Assembly: GCF_004799495.1 (NCBI RefSeq)
Contig: NZ_SSMY01000011.1
Coordinates: forward strand, 186,001 to 250,000
DNA: 64,000 nt
Reading direction: 5' to 3'
DNA from: Sphingomonas sp.
Lineage (GTDB): Bacteria; Pseudomonadota; Alphaproteobacteria; Sphingomonadales; Sphingomonadaceae
Numbering within the stretch: the stretch's first letter is position 1; each line of letters begins with the position of its first letter. Shown here in pieces: positions 45,180 to 53,496 of this stretch. Under the pieces are notes generated by a model. That model worked only from the letters and a program-made list of their open reading frames with translations, had not been told where the DNA came from and did no database searches. A program made the translations under genes and the position numbers.

Positions 45180-46424
45180 ATGGGGCAAAGTGACACGATC
45201 GAAGCGGAAGAAGCGACCGGAACCAAGCGCTTCCGCGCAAAACGCAACGCGATCCTGGCGGCGGCCTCGGAAGCGATCAACGAACAGAGCGCGAAGGGCA
45301 TGACCTTCGCCGACGTCGCGCGCCGGGTCGGACTCAACACCACCAGCGTGACCTATTATTTCAAGCGCAAGGAAGACTTGGCGCAGGCGTGCTTCGAACA
45401 CACGCTGCTGACCTTGGGCGACATGCTCGACGAGGCGCAGGCGGAGCCCACGCCCGAAGCGCGCGTCGCCAAATACCTCTCGCTCAACATGGGCCGCTTC
45501 GCCCGCATCCGCGAGCATGACGAGCGCGCGCTCGCGGGATTGAGCGATCTGCGCGCGATGGAAGAGCCGATGCTCGGCCGGCTGATGGCCGGCTGGCGCG
45601 ACATCTTCCGCCGGACGCGCGCGCTGTGGGGCGAAGGCGCGCAAGGGCGGCAGAAGGACCTGAACGGCGCGCGCGCGCACGTGCTGCTCGAGAATACCTT
45701 CTGGATCCCCGCGTGGATCAACCGCTACGACCTCGACCAGTTCGAGCGCGTCGAGGCCCGGCTGATGGACATGTTCCGCCACGGCATCGCGACCAAGGGC
45801 GCCAAATGGGCGCCGACGATGCTCGACATCGAGCACGGGGAAGCCGAGCCGGGACGCGAGGCGTTCCTGCGTGCGGCGACGCGGCTGATCAACGAACTTG
45901 GCTATCGCGGGGCGAGCGTTCAGCGCATCGCGTCGGAGCTCAACGTCACCAAGGGTAGCTTCTACCACCACCTCGACGCTAAGGACGACCTGGTGATCGA
46001 ATGCTACAAGCGCAGCTTCGACACGATCATCGAGGTGCAGCAGGCCGGCGAGGCGGCGGGCGGCGATTGGTGGCACCGGCTGTCGAGCGTGATCGCGACG
46101 TTGCTCGACGTGCAATTCTCGGTGCGTGGCCCGCTGTTGCGCACGACCGCGCTGACCGGCCTGCCGCGCCCGGTGCGCAATTCGATGATCGACCGATCGA
46201 ACCGCATCGCGCGACGCTATGCCGGGATGCTCTCGGACGGCGCCGCCGAGGGGTCGATCCGCGCGGTCGACCCGCTGATCGTCAGCCAATCGCTGATGGC
46301 GCTCCAGAACGCCGCGTTCGACATGCGCAAATGGGCGAGCACGATGCCGCGCGAACAAGCGGTGGCGATGTACGCGTCGACCCTCGCGTTCGGGCTGTTC
46401 GACGATCGCGCGGCGGCGGGTTAG
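45180..46424 (+). CDS. tandem double-TetR transcription regulator
   Basis: The 414-residue product is twice the usual TetR length. It carries two separate DNA-binding heads, MTFADVARRVGLNTTSVTYY at residues 41-60 and ASVQRIASELNVTKGSFYHH at 245-264, each followed by helices that resemble a TetR ligand domain. It is therefore a fusion or duplication of two TetR units. It is divergent from the acyl-CoA dehydrogenase operon and should control it in response to an acyl-CoA or related ligand. The 3' end overlaps the MFS gene by four bases. Confidence 0.9.
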   Translation: MGQSDTIEAEEATGTKRFRAKRNAILAAASEAINEQSAKGMTFADVARRVGLNTTSVTYYFKRKEDLAQACFEHTLLTLGDMLDEAQAEPTPEARVAKYLSLNMGRFARIREHDERALAGLSDLRAMEEPMLGRLMAGWRDIFRRTRALWGEGAQGRQKDLNGARAHVLLENTFWIPAWINRYDLDQFERVEARLMDMFRHGIATKGAKWAPTMLDIEHGEAEPGREAFLRAATRLINELGYRGASVQRIASELNVTKGSFYHHLDAKDDLVIECYKRSFDTIIEVQQAGEAAGGDWWHRLSSVIATLLDVQFSVRGPLLRTTALTGLPRPVRNSMIDRSNRIARRYAGMLSDGAAEGSIRAVDPLIVSQSLMALQNAAFDMRKWASTMPREQAVAMYASTLAFGLFDDRAAAG

Positions 46425-47731
46425 GCTGTCGCCACCTTCCCGAACCGCTCGGTCCGGCTGAGCAGCACGCCCGCCCGCCAATAGTGGAAGATCGCCCACG
46501 GCGTGATCGCGGCGAGGATGAACATCGCGTAGCGGAGCGATTCGGCGCCGAAATGCGGTTTGAGCATCACGCTCACGGCCCCCACCAACGGCGGCCCCAG
46601 CCCCAGCCCGATCAGATTGTTGATCAGCAGCGTGATCGCCGCCCACATCGCGCGTTGCTTGACCGGCGCCTGTCCCTGGATCAGCGAAAAGGTCGGGCCG
46701 AGATAGCAGCTCGTGAAGAACAGCGACGCGAGATAAGCGCCGAGTGCGACGGTCGAGTTCGACGCCGAGAAAAACAGTACGGTGAACGGCAGCGCACATG
46801 TCTTGAACACCGCGACCATCAGCGATTGCGCGTACAGCCCCTTCTTTTGCCCCAGCCGGTCGGCAACCCGCCCGCTGCCGAGCGCGCCGGCAAGGATGAC
46901 GACGGCGGCGATCGGCGCGACGATCCAGGCGATATCGAGCTTGGTGTAGCCGAATGAGCGCTGCAGATAGCTCGGGCCAAACGCCGTCTGGCCATATCCG
47001 ATCATCGACGTCAGCGTGAACCCCATGATCAGGTGAAGCGCCGCGCGGGTCTTGATCAGGCCCTTTAGGCTGTCGATGATCCGCGGCTTGGCGGTGTCCA
47101 TCGCGATCTGCGCGTCGGACAGCCCGCGCTTGGGCTCGGGCACGACGGCCCAGATGATCAGCGCGAGTACGAGGCCCGGCAACCCGATCACGTACATCGC
47201 CGCGCGCCAGCCGTAGAAGGTCGCGACGGTGCCGCCGATCGTCGTGCCGATCGCCGCGCCCAACCCGACGCCGAGCGAATAGGTCGCCATCGCGCTGGTG
47301 CGCTTTTCGGGCGGATAGAGGTCGGCGATGATCGAATGGCTCGGCGGGCTCGACCCCGCCTCGCCGATCCCGACGCCGATCCGCGCGCCGAGCAATTGCC
47401 AGAAGCTCATCGCCAGCCCGCCGGCCGCGGTGAACGCGCTCCAGATCGCGAGCGCCGCGGCGATGATGCGCACGCGGTTGTACCGATCGGCGAGCCACGC
47501 GACGGGCAATCCCAGCCCGGCGTAGAAGATGGCGAACGCGAACCCCGCGATGATCCCCATTTGGAAATCGTTGAGGTGCAGGTCGCGAATGATGTCTTCG
47601 TTCAGGATCGCGAGGATCTGGCGGTCCATGTAGCTGAAGAAATAGGCGAAGGTGAGCAAGAGGAGCGTCAGCCCGCGCCTTCTGGCGACGAACGTGGCCT
47701 GAACTTCGGGGAGGCTGGTCGGGGAGGACAA
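46421..47731 (-). CDS. MFS transporter (spinster-like)
   Basis: The 436-residue product has twelve helices and the start LTLLLLTFAYFFSYMDRQIL, then DFQMGIIAGFAFAIFYAGLG, LPVAWLADRYNRVRIIAAAL and GIGEAGSSPPSHSIIADLYP, as in bacterial spinster-like carriers often found with TonB receptors in sphingomonads. It probably moves an organic acid or hydrophobic solute across the inner membrane. No ATG fits; TTG at 47729-47731 with AAAGGGA upstream is the likely start. It lies after the TonB receptor gene but beyond a strong terminator. Confidence 0.87.
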   Translation of the reverse strand: MSSPTSLPEVQATFVARRRGLTLLLLTFAYFFSYMDRQILAILNEDIIRDLHLNDFQMGIIAGFAFAIFYAGLGLPVAWLADRYNRVRIIAAALAIWSAFTAAGGLAMSFWQLLGARIGVGIGEAGSSPPSHSIIADLYPPEKRTSAMATYSLGVGLGAAIGTTIGGTVATFYGWRAAMYVIGLPGLVLALIIWAVVPEPKRGLSDAQIAMDTAKPRIIDSLKGLIKTRAALHLIMGFTLTSMIGYGQTAFGPSYLQRSFGYTKLDIAWIVAPIAAVVILAGALGSGRVADRLGQKKGLYAQSLMVAVFKTCALPFTVLFFSASNSTVALGAYLASLFFTSCYLGPTFSLIQGQAPVKQRAMWAAITLLINNLIGLGLGPPLVGAVSVMLKPHFGAESLRYAMFILAAITPWAIFHYWRAGVLLSRTERFGKVATA

Positions 47732-47763
47732 CGCGGTCCCTTTCTACGCGAGTACCAAAACAA

Positions 47764-47795
47764 GGCCCCGCCGCGCCGATGGGCGCGGCGGGGCC
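47764..47795 (-). terminator. intrinsic terminator after the TonB receptor gene
   Basis: A perfect 14-base GC-rich inverted repeat, GGCCCCGCCGCGCC and its complement, surrounds a four-base loop. On the minus strand it is followed by TTGTTTTGG, a U-rich tail. It lies 26 bases after the receptor stop and before the MFS start, so it should end receptor transcription or attenuate transcription into the MFS gene. Confidence 0.85.
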
Positions 47796-47820
47796 GATAA
47801 AGGCGTCAATCCGTCATCGG

Positions 47821-50800
47821 TCAGAACTTTACCGAGGCGCCGATCTTGAACTCGCGGCCGAACGGATTGCCGATGAACGGCTCGTAATTGTAGTCTTCGC
47901 GCGCGAACGGCGCCTTGGTGTCGAAGATGTTGATCACGGTGCCCGTCAGCACGACGTTCCACGGCAGCTTGACCTGCAAGTTGAAGTCAGTGGTCAGGAA
48001 GCTCTTGATGTCGGCCCCCGTCAGCAGCGAGATCGGCGTCGCCGGGATCGTCCCGTCGGGATTGCGCAACGACGCGTCGGGCGCGAACGGGCCGCTCTTC
48101 GTGTCGAAACGCTGGTCGTGCAGACCATCCGTGTAATAGACGGTCACGCGCGCATCGACCGGGCCGGAGCCGAGATCGACGAACGCCTGCCCCTTCCACT
48201 TGGGCAGCGGATACAGCGTCGACTGGTAGTTGAGCAGTCCGACACCGTCGAACGGATTGGCGACCTTCACCCCGGCGACCGAGATCGCGCTGATCCGGTT
48301 ATGGATCGTATAGGTCGCATCCACGCCCACGCCGAACCGGAAGTTCGACCCAAGGAACTGGCTGGTGCGATATTCCGCGCTGAAATCGATACCGGAGTTC
48401 GACTGGGTCGCGCCGTTCTGGAGGAACGTGTTGACGCGTGAAATCTGCGCGACGGTGGTCGCCGCCGAGCATCCGGCATGGCCCGCCCCGGTGGTGAAGG
48501 TGAACCGGTCGGCCAGCGTCGGGTTGGTCGCGCAGGTATTGGGGGCGCCCGCCGGGAACAGCGTCGCCACCATCGCCGCCAATGGATCGGACACGATCAC
48601 GCTCGACAGGTCGTAGCGGAAGTAGTCGACACTGGCATGGAAGCCGCCGAACTTGAGCAGCAGCCCGGCCGAATAGTTCTTCGATTTTTCGGGCTTGAGC
48701 GACGGATTTCCGTTGACGTCGACCGGGGTGAAGGTCGACCCGATCAGCTGCAACGAGGTCACGAAGCCGGTGGTGATGTTGGCCAGCGTCGGCGCACGGA
48801 AGGTGGTTCCGAAACCGCCACGCACCGCGAGCCAGTCGGTCACCTGCCAGCGCGCACGGATTTGCGGGTCGAAGGTCGATCCGACGCCCCCGCCATAATC
48901 CTCATACCGCGCGGCAAGCTGAACGTTGAGCGTGTCGAACACCGGTAATTGGAGTTCGCCGTACACCGCGTAGTTGCCGCCACGCTGGTACGAGTTGCGG
49001 CCGGTGCCGAGAAATCCGAACGCGCCGTTGGGTGCGCTCGGCGGCCCGACCGGCGACGCGGTTGGTGCGCAAGCTGCCGGATTCTGGTTGCCGGTGATCG
49101 AGGAATCGCGACACGGGTTGGTCAGGATATTGTTGTTGTTGCCGTAGACGGTGCTGAACTTGTTGTAGCGATATTGCGCACCGACGCCGAACTGGATCGC
49201 ACCGCCGGGCAGCTTGAGCCCGGTGCTGCCGCTGATCGAAGCGTCCGCCACGAACAGCTGCGATTCGACTTGGGTAGTGCCCTTGACGAATATCCAGTTG
49301 GCCAGCGCAGCCGTGTTGGCGAGCGCCGCGTTACCCTGCGGATTGGTCGTGCCGTTGACCGCGCCAGCGACGACGGCGTTGCCGAACGGGTTGAGGTACA
49401 TGCAGCCGCCGACCCCCGGCGTGCCCGTCAGATAGTTGCAGTTCGGACCGCCGAGGCCGCGCAACGCCAGCTGAACACGATCGCCGTATTCGTCGTAACC
49501 GTCGATGTAGCGATAATAATCATGATACGTGCCGGAGACGCTCCAGTCGATGTCGCTGCCGAGCTTGCCCGACAGTTCGGCGGTGATGCGAGTCGATTCC
49601 GACTTGCGCATGCCGCGTGCCGACCCCGGCTCATCGGGGTCGCCCAACGTCGAAGGATTGCCCCCCGCCAGATAGGGACGGAACAGCAGCAGCGGAAACA
49701 CCGCGCCGGTGGTCGTTGCCGGGAACAGCGTCGGGTTCGCCGCACGATAGGCGATAAAACCCGGGTTGCTCGCGGGAACGTAGAAGCCGGTCACGAACGG
49801 CGTCGGGTTCGTCCCGCCGAGCGCGATGATCGATGGCGACTGCGTCAGCAGGTACGACGGCGACGTCAGATAGTGCGGGACGGTGCTGCGTCCGTACAGC
49901 GCGGTCATCTCGAACTTGGTGCTGCTCGACAGATCGACCTCGAAATCGACGAACGCGGTGCCGCGCTTTTCGAGATCGGCGAGGTTATCGAACTTGGTAT
50001 ATTGATTGTAGCAGCGCCCGTTCGCCCCGACATAGCCCCCGAGGGGAGCGCAGCTGGTGTCAGCCATCAGTGCGGTGGTCGGCGCGCCGCTCGCGGCGAT
50101 GCCGAGGAAGGTCGCCGGATTGCCGCCGCCGGTCCAGCCACCCTGCGGGTTTTCGGTATACGGCTTGGTCAGATACGGCCGGTCGCGTACCGACAATTCG
50201 CCGCGCTTCGCAAAGCTGACGGCCGCGAGGAAGCGCCAATTGTCACCGACATGGCCGTAGCTCAGCGATGCATCGATATCGCCATCCGACCCACGCACGA
50301 ATTTGTAACTCCCCGCCGCGCGGAAACCCTCCTGGTCGGTGCGCGTGATGAAGTTGACGACGCCCGCGATCGCGTCGGAGCCGTAGGTTGCGGCGGCGCC
50401 GTCCTTGAGCACTTCGATCCGGCCGATCGCGGCCGAGGGGATCAGGTTGATATCGACCGACGGTACGCCGTTGCCGGCGGTGACCAGACGGCGGTTGTTG
50501 AGCAGCACCAGCGTGCGTTGCGGGCTGAGGCCGCGTAGATTGGCGGTGGCGATGCCTTCGGCGCCCTGCGAGCGGCTGTCGAACTGGTTGGAATCGCCGA
50601 GCACGCCACTGGAGGTCGGCAAGGCCTTCAAGAGCTCGACCGCCGACGGGGAGCCCTGCTTCTCCAGATCGGCCGCGCCGATGACGTTGACCGGCAGCGC
50701 CGCATCCTCGGGCGTACCGCGGATGATCGAGCCGGTGATGACGATGTCCTTGCCATTGTCCTGCGAGTCGGCGGTGGTGTCGCCTGCTGCGGGCGCGGTC

Positions 50801-50874
50801 TGCGCCATGGCCGGTGTTGCCGCGATCGCCAGTACCGACGCCGCGCACGCGCAAAGCAGCTGTGTCTTGATCAT
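47821..50874 (-). CDS. TonB-dependent outer membrane receptor
   Basis: The 1017-residue product has a signal peptide (IKTQLLCACAASVLAIAATP, cut after AMAQ), a TonB-box-like DIVITGS, a plug domain (LPVNVIGAADLEKQG, IEVLKDGAAATYGSDAIAGV) and a long beta barrel ending in an aromatic-type residue (REFKIGASVKF). The barrel is rich in Gly, Asn and Thr loops with paired Cys (SCAPLGGYVGANGRCYN). It should import a large or hydrophobic nutrient; the acyl-CoA genes around suggest a steroid, terpenoid or lipid acid, but siderophore uptake cannot be excluded. Length is typical of sphingomonad receptors. Confidence 0.92.
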   Translation of the reverse strand: MIKTQLLCACAASVLAIAATPAMAQTAPAAGDTTADSQDNGKDIVITGSIIRGTPEDAALPVNVIGAADLEKQGSPSAVELLKALPTSSGVLGDSNQFDSRSQGAEGIATANLRGLSPQRTLVLLNNRRLVTAGNGVPSVDINLIPSAAIGRIEVLKDGAAATYGSDAIAGVVNFITRTDQEGFRAAGSYKFVRGSDGDIDASLSYGHVGDNWRFLAAVSFAKRGELSVRDRPYLTKPYTENPQGGWTGGGNPATFLGIAASGAPTTALMADTSCAPLGGYVGANGRCYNQYTKFDNLADLEKRGTAFVDFEVDLSSSTKFEMTALYGRSTVPHYLTSPSYLLTQSPSIIALGGTNPTPFVTGFYVPASNPGFIAYRAANPTLFPATTTGAVFPLLLFRPYLAGGNPSTLGDPDEPGSARGMRKSESTRITAELSGKLGSDIDWSVSGTYHDYYRYIDGYDEYGDRVQLALRGLGGPNCNYLTGTPGVGGCMYLNPFGNAVVAGAVNGTTNPQGNAALANTAALANWIFVKGTTQVESQLFVADASISGSTGLKLPGGAIQFGVGAQYRYNKFSTVYGNNNNILTNPCRDSSITGNQNPAACAPTASPVGPPSAPNGAFGFLGTGRNSYQRGGNYAVYGELQLPVFDTLNVQLAARYEDYGGGVGSTFDPQIRARWQVTDWLAVRGGFGTTFRAPTLANITTGFVTSLQLIGSTFTPVDVNGNPSLKPEKSKNYSAGLLLKFGGFHASVDYFRYDLSSVIVSDPLAAMVATLFPAGAPNTCATNPTLADRFTFTTGAGHAGCSAATTVAQISRVNTFLQNGATQSNSGIDFSAEYRTSQFLGSNFRFGVGVDATYTIHNRISAISVAGVKVANPFDGVGLLNYQSTLYPLPKWKGQAFVDLGSGPVDARVTVYYTDGLHDQRFDTKSGPFAPDASLRNPDGTIPATPISLLTGADIKSFLTTDFNLQVKLPWNVVLTGTVINIFDTKAPFAREDYNYEPFIGNPFGREFKIGASVKF

Positions 50875-50898
50875 GAGCCTCTCCCCAACGAGCCAGTG

Positions 50899-50958
50899 CG
50901 CTTGACGGCACCATACCCGGAAATCGAATAGGCACTGCGATTTCCGCTACGTCAAGCG
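50899..50958 (-). promoter_or_regulatory. promoter and nested inverted-repeat operator of the TonB receptor gene
   Basis: Two perfect nine-base inverted repeats are nested here: CGCTTGACG/CGTCAAGCG outside and CGGAAATCG/CGATTTCCG inside, the latter with an 11-base spacer. On the minus strand TTGACG (50950-50955) and CCTATT (50927-50932) lie 17 bases apart, as -35 and -10 boxes, so the inner repeat would flank the -10 box. This is the layout of a repressor operator. A leader-RNA stem is an alternative, as the outer arm starts upstream of the -10. Confidence 0.55.
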
Positions 50959-51085
50959 TTCTTCGCGTTGCAAATCGCCATCTGTCTCGGTGTGTGGCGG
51001 AAATGTCATTGGCTTATGGTCCCGGATCAGGCCAAACCCGATACCGGAATCACAAATTTCAGCGCCGAATGAGTGCTCCGCGCGA

Positions 51086-52159
51086 TCAATAGCCGTTGAG
51101 CGTCGCGAAACGGTCGCGCAGCGCCGAGGTGTTGCCCCACATCGCCTCGAGCACGCGCATCCGCTTGAGGTAGAAGCCCGCGTCATATTCGTCGGTCATT
51201 CCGATCCCGCCGTGGAGCTGGATCATCTCGCGACTCATCAAATGGCCGACCTCGTTCGCCTTGACCTTGGCGAGCAGCGCGGCCTGACGCGTGTCCCCGC
51301 CACTGTCGACCGCCGCGAGTCCCGCCTCGACCGCCGAGCGCATCAATTCGATTTCGCTGAACAGGTTCGCCATGCGGTGCTGGAGCGCCTGGAAGGTGGC
51401 GAGCACTTGCCCGAATTGGACGCGCTGTTTGAGGTAGGCGAGCGTCGTCTCGAACCCCTGCCCCGCCAATCCGAGCATCTCGGCCGCCGCGAGCACGCGC
51501 GCGCGGTCGAGCACCTTGTCGAGCAGATCGGCTCCGCCGCCCGTGAGCTTGTCGGCCACGGCGCCGTCGAAGGTGATTTCGGCATGGCTGCGGAAATCGG
51601 CGAGGTGCCGGCGCGAACGCGACACCCCCGCCGCGTCGCCGGCGACGAGATACAGGCCGTCCGTTGCGGCCACGACGAACAGCCCCGCGCTGTCGCCTTC
51701 CGCGACAAACGCCTTGGCCCCGCTGAGCTTTCCGCCCGAGACGCTCGCCTTGATGCCCGCCGGGTCGTGCCGCGGCCCTTCGTCGATCGCGAGCGCAGCG
51801 ACGATCTCACCGCTGGCGATCCTGGGCAGCCACTTCGCCTTCTGTTCTTCGCTTCCGCCGAGGATGATCGCCGACGCCGCCGCGGCGGACGCCGCGAGCG
51901 GGCTCGCCGTTACCGTCTTACCGAGCTCCTCGATCACCAGCCCCAGGCTGAGCCAGCCGAAATCGGATCCGCCATAGGCTTCGGGAACGATGATCCCCGA
52001 CCAGCCCATCTGCGCCATTTCACCATGGACCGACGCATCGAACCCCGCCGCCTCGTCGGCGTCGCGTACCTTGCGCCATGCATTCACCGGGCTTTCGTTG
52101 CTGGTCCATTCGCGCGCCATGTCGCGCAGCATCGTCTGTTCTTCGCTGAGTACGGCCAT
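51086..52159 (-). CDS. acyl-CoA dehydrogenase, small partner of pair 2
   Basis: The 357-residue product has the fold of the family, with MGWSGIIVPEAYGGSDFGWL, TTLAYLKQRVQFGQVLATFQ and LHGGIGMTDEYDAGFYLKRM. As in the small partner of pair 1, the middle flavin strand is weak (IDEGPRHDPAGIKASVSG), suggesting it works with the large partner encoded 38 bases upstream. I chose the ATG at 52157-52159 with GGGAAGAA before it; the 678-aa track ORF runs back into the neighbour. It precedes the TonB receptor gene on the same strand. Confidence 0.9.
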   Translation of the reverse strand: MAVLSEEQTMLRDMAREWTSNESPVNAWRKVRDADEAAGFDASVHGEMAQMGWSGIIVPEAYGGSDFGWLSLGLVIEELGKTVTASPLAASAAAASAIILGGSEEQKAKWLPRIASGEIVAALAIDEGPRHDPAGIKASVSGGKLSGAKAFVAEGDSAGLFVVAATDGLYLVAGDAAGVSRSRRHLADFRSHAEITFDGAVADKLTGGGADLLDKVLDRARVLAAAEMLGLAGQGFETTLAYLKQRVQFGQVLATFQALQHRMANLFSEIELMRSAVEAGLAAVDSGGDTRQAALLAKVKANEVGHLMSREMIQLHGGIGMTDEYDAGFYLKRMRVLEAMWGNTSALRDRFATLNGY

Positions 52160-52197
52160 GTCGAATTCTTCCCGTAAAGTCGTTGGCGCTGACGCGA

Positions 52198-53409
52198 TTA
52201 TTGGTGGTCGAGCATCCCGAGGATGCGCTTGGCGATGATGTTGTTCTGGACCTCGGTCGATCCGCCATAGATCGTCGTCGCCTTGCCGAAGAGCCAGGCG
52301 CGGACGTTGTGGAGTTCTTCGGAAGTGAACCCCTCGCCTTCCCAGCCGAGCCCCTGCAGTCCCTCGATCTCGATGATCAATTCGGCGCGTTCCTGGCCGA
52401 GCTTGGTGCCGACGGTCTTGAGGATCGACGACACTTCGCTGACCCCTCCGACCGCCTTCGATTCGGCCATCACGCGCATCGCGGTGAGCTGAAATGCGCG
52501 CCAGTCCATCTCCCATTTGGCAATCCGCGCGCGCAAGTCGCGGTCGGCGATCCTGCCATCCTCCTCGCCGACGAACTTCTTGGCGAGATCGGCAAGGCTC
52601 GGCCCCGACATCTGCAGCCGCGACCCGCCGCCCGACAGGTTGGTGCGCTCGTGCTGGAGCAGGCGCTTGCCGATCGTCCAACCCTGCCCTTCCTCGCCGA
52701 CCAGATTGCCCTTGGGCACCTTCACGTCGGTGAAGAACGTCTCGCAGAACGGCGACATGCCGCTGATCATCTTGATCGGCTTCACCTCGACGCCCGGCGC
52801 GGTCATGTCGATCAGCAGGAAGCTGATGCCCTTGTGCTTGTCGGACTTGTCGGTGCGCACCAGGCAGAAGCATTTGTCGGCCCATTGCCCGCCACTGGTC
52901 CAGGTCTTCTGGCCGTTGACGAGATAATGATCGCCCTTGTCCTCGGCGAAGGTCTGGAGGTTGGCGAGGTCGGACCCGGCGTTGGGTTCCGAATAGCCTT
53001 GGCACCAGCGGATCTCGCCCTTGGCGATCGCCGGGATATGCTCGTGCTTCTGCGCTTCCGAGCCGTACTCCAAGAGCGTCGGGCCGAACATCATCACGCC
53101 CATCCCGCCGATCGGGTTCCACGCCCCGACCCGCGCCATCTCGTCAGCCAGCACGCGCGCCTGCGCCTTGCTCAGCCCGCCGCCGCCATATTCCTTCGGC
53201 CAGGTGGGCACGCCCCAACCCTTAGCGCCCATCGCCTCGCGCCACGCCGTCATCTCCGGCGTTTCGCTGGTCGGCCCTTCGACGCTGGCGAGCGCGTTGC
53301 CCTTGCCCTTCAGCGACGGCGGGAAATTCGCGGCAAGGAAATCGCGCACCTCGGCACGGAAATCGTCGAGCGGGTCCGCGCTTGTTTGCGGTTCGGCCAA
53401 GGTCGCCAT
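52198..53409 (-). CDS. acyl-CoA dehydrogenase, large partner of pair 2
   Basis: This 403-residue FAD enzyme closely resembles the large partner of pair 1: GVPTWPKEYGGGGLSKAQAR, RWCQGYSEPNAGSDLANLQT, VNGQKTWTSGGQWADKCFCL, ISGMSPFCETFFTDVKVPKG and ATTIYGGSTEVQNNIIAKRI. It should form a heteromer with the next gene's product. The ATG at 53407-53409 has GGAGAG upstream; the track start lies 26 codons earlier. Duplication of a large/small pair implies two alpha-beta dehydrogenation steps or two substrates. Confidence 0.92.
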   Translation of the reverse strand: MATLAEPQTSADPLDDFRAEVRDFLAANFPPSLKGKGNALASVEGPTSETPEMTAWREAMGAKGWGVPTWPKEYGGGGLSKAQARVLADEMARVGAWNPIGGMGVMMFGPTLLEYGSEAQKHEHIPAIAKGEIRWCQGYSEPNAGSDLANLQTFAEDKGDHYLVNGQKTWTSGGQWADKCFCLVRTDKSDKHKGISFLLIDMTAPGVEVKPIKMISGMSPFCETFFTDVKVPKGNLVGEEGQGWTIGKRLLQHERTNLSGGGSRLQMSGPSLADLAKKFVGEEDGRIADRDLRARIAKWEMDWRAFQLTAMRVMAESKAVGGVSEVSSILKTVGTKLGQERAELIIEIEGLQGLGWEGEGFTSEELHNVRAWLFGKATTIYGGSTEVQNNIIAKRILGMLDHQ

Positions 53410-53496
53410 CGATGCTCTCCTATCGCGCGCCTGGGCGCGGTATCTATTCCATGATTTGAAGATGCGGTACGGCTGTCCGCGCGTCAATCCCGAGTT

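Noticed and set aside
45144-47498. Minus-strand 784-aa ORF
   Set aside because: It spans part of the MFS gene in the wrong frame and the antisense of the TetR gene; repeated Arg/His/Asp stretches show it is an artefact.
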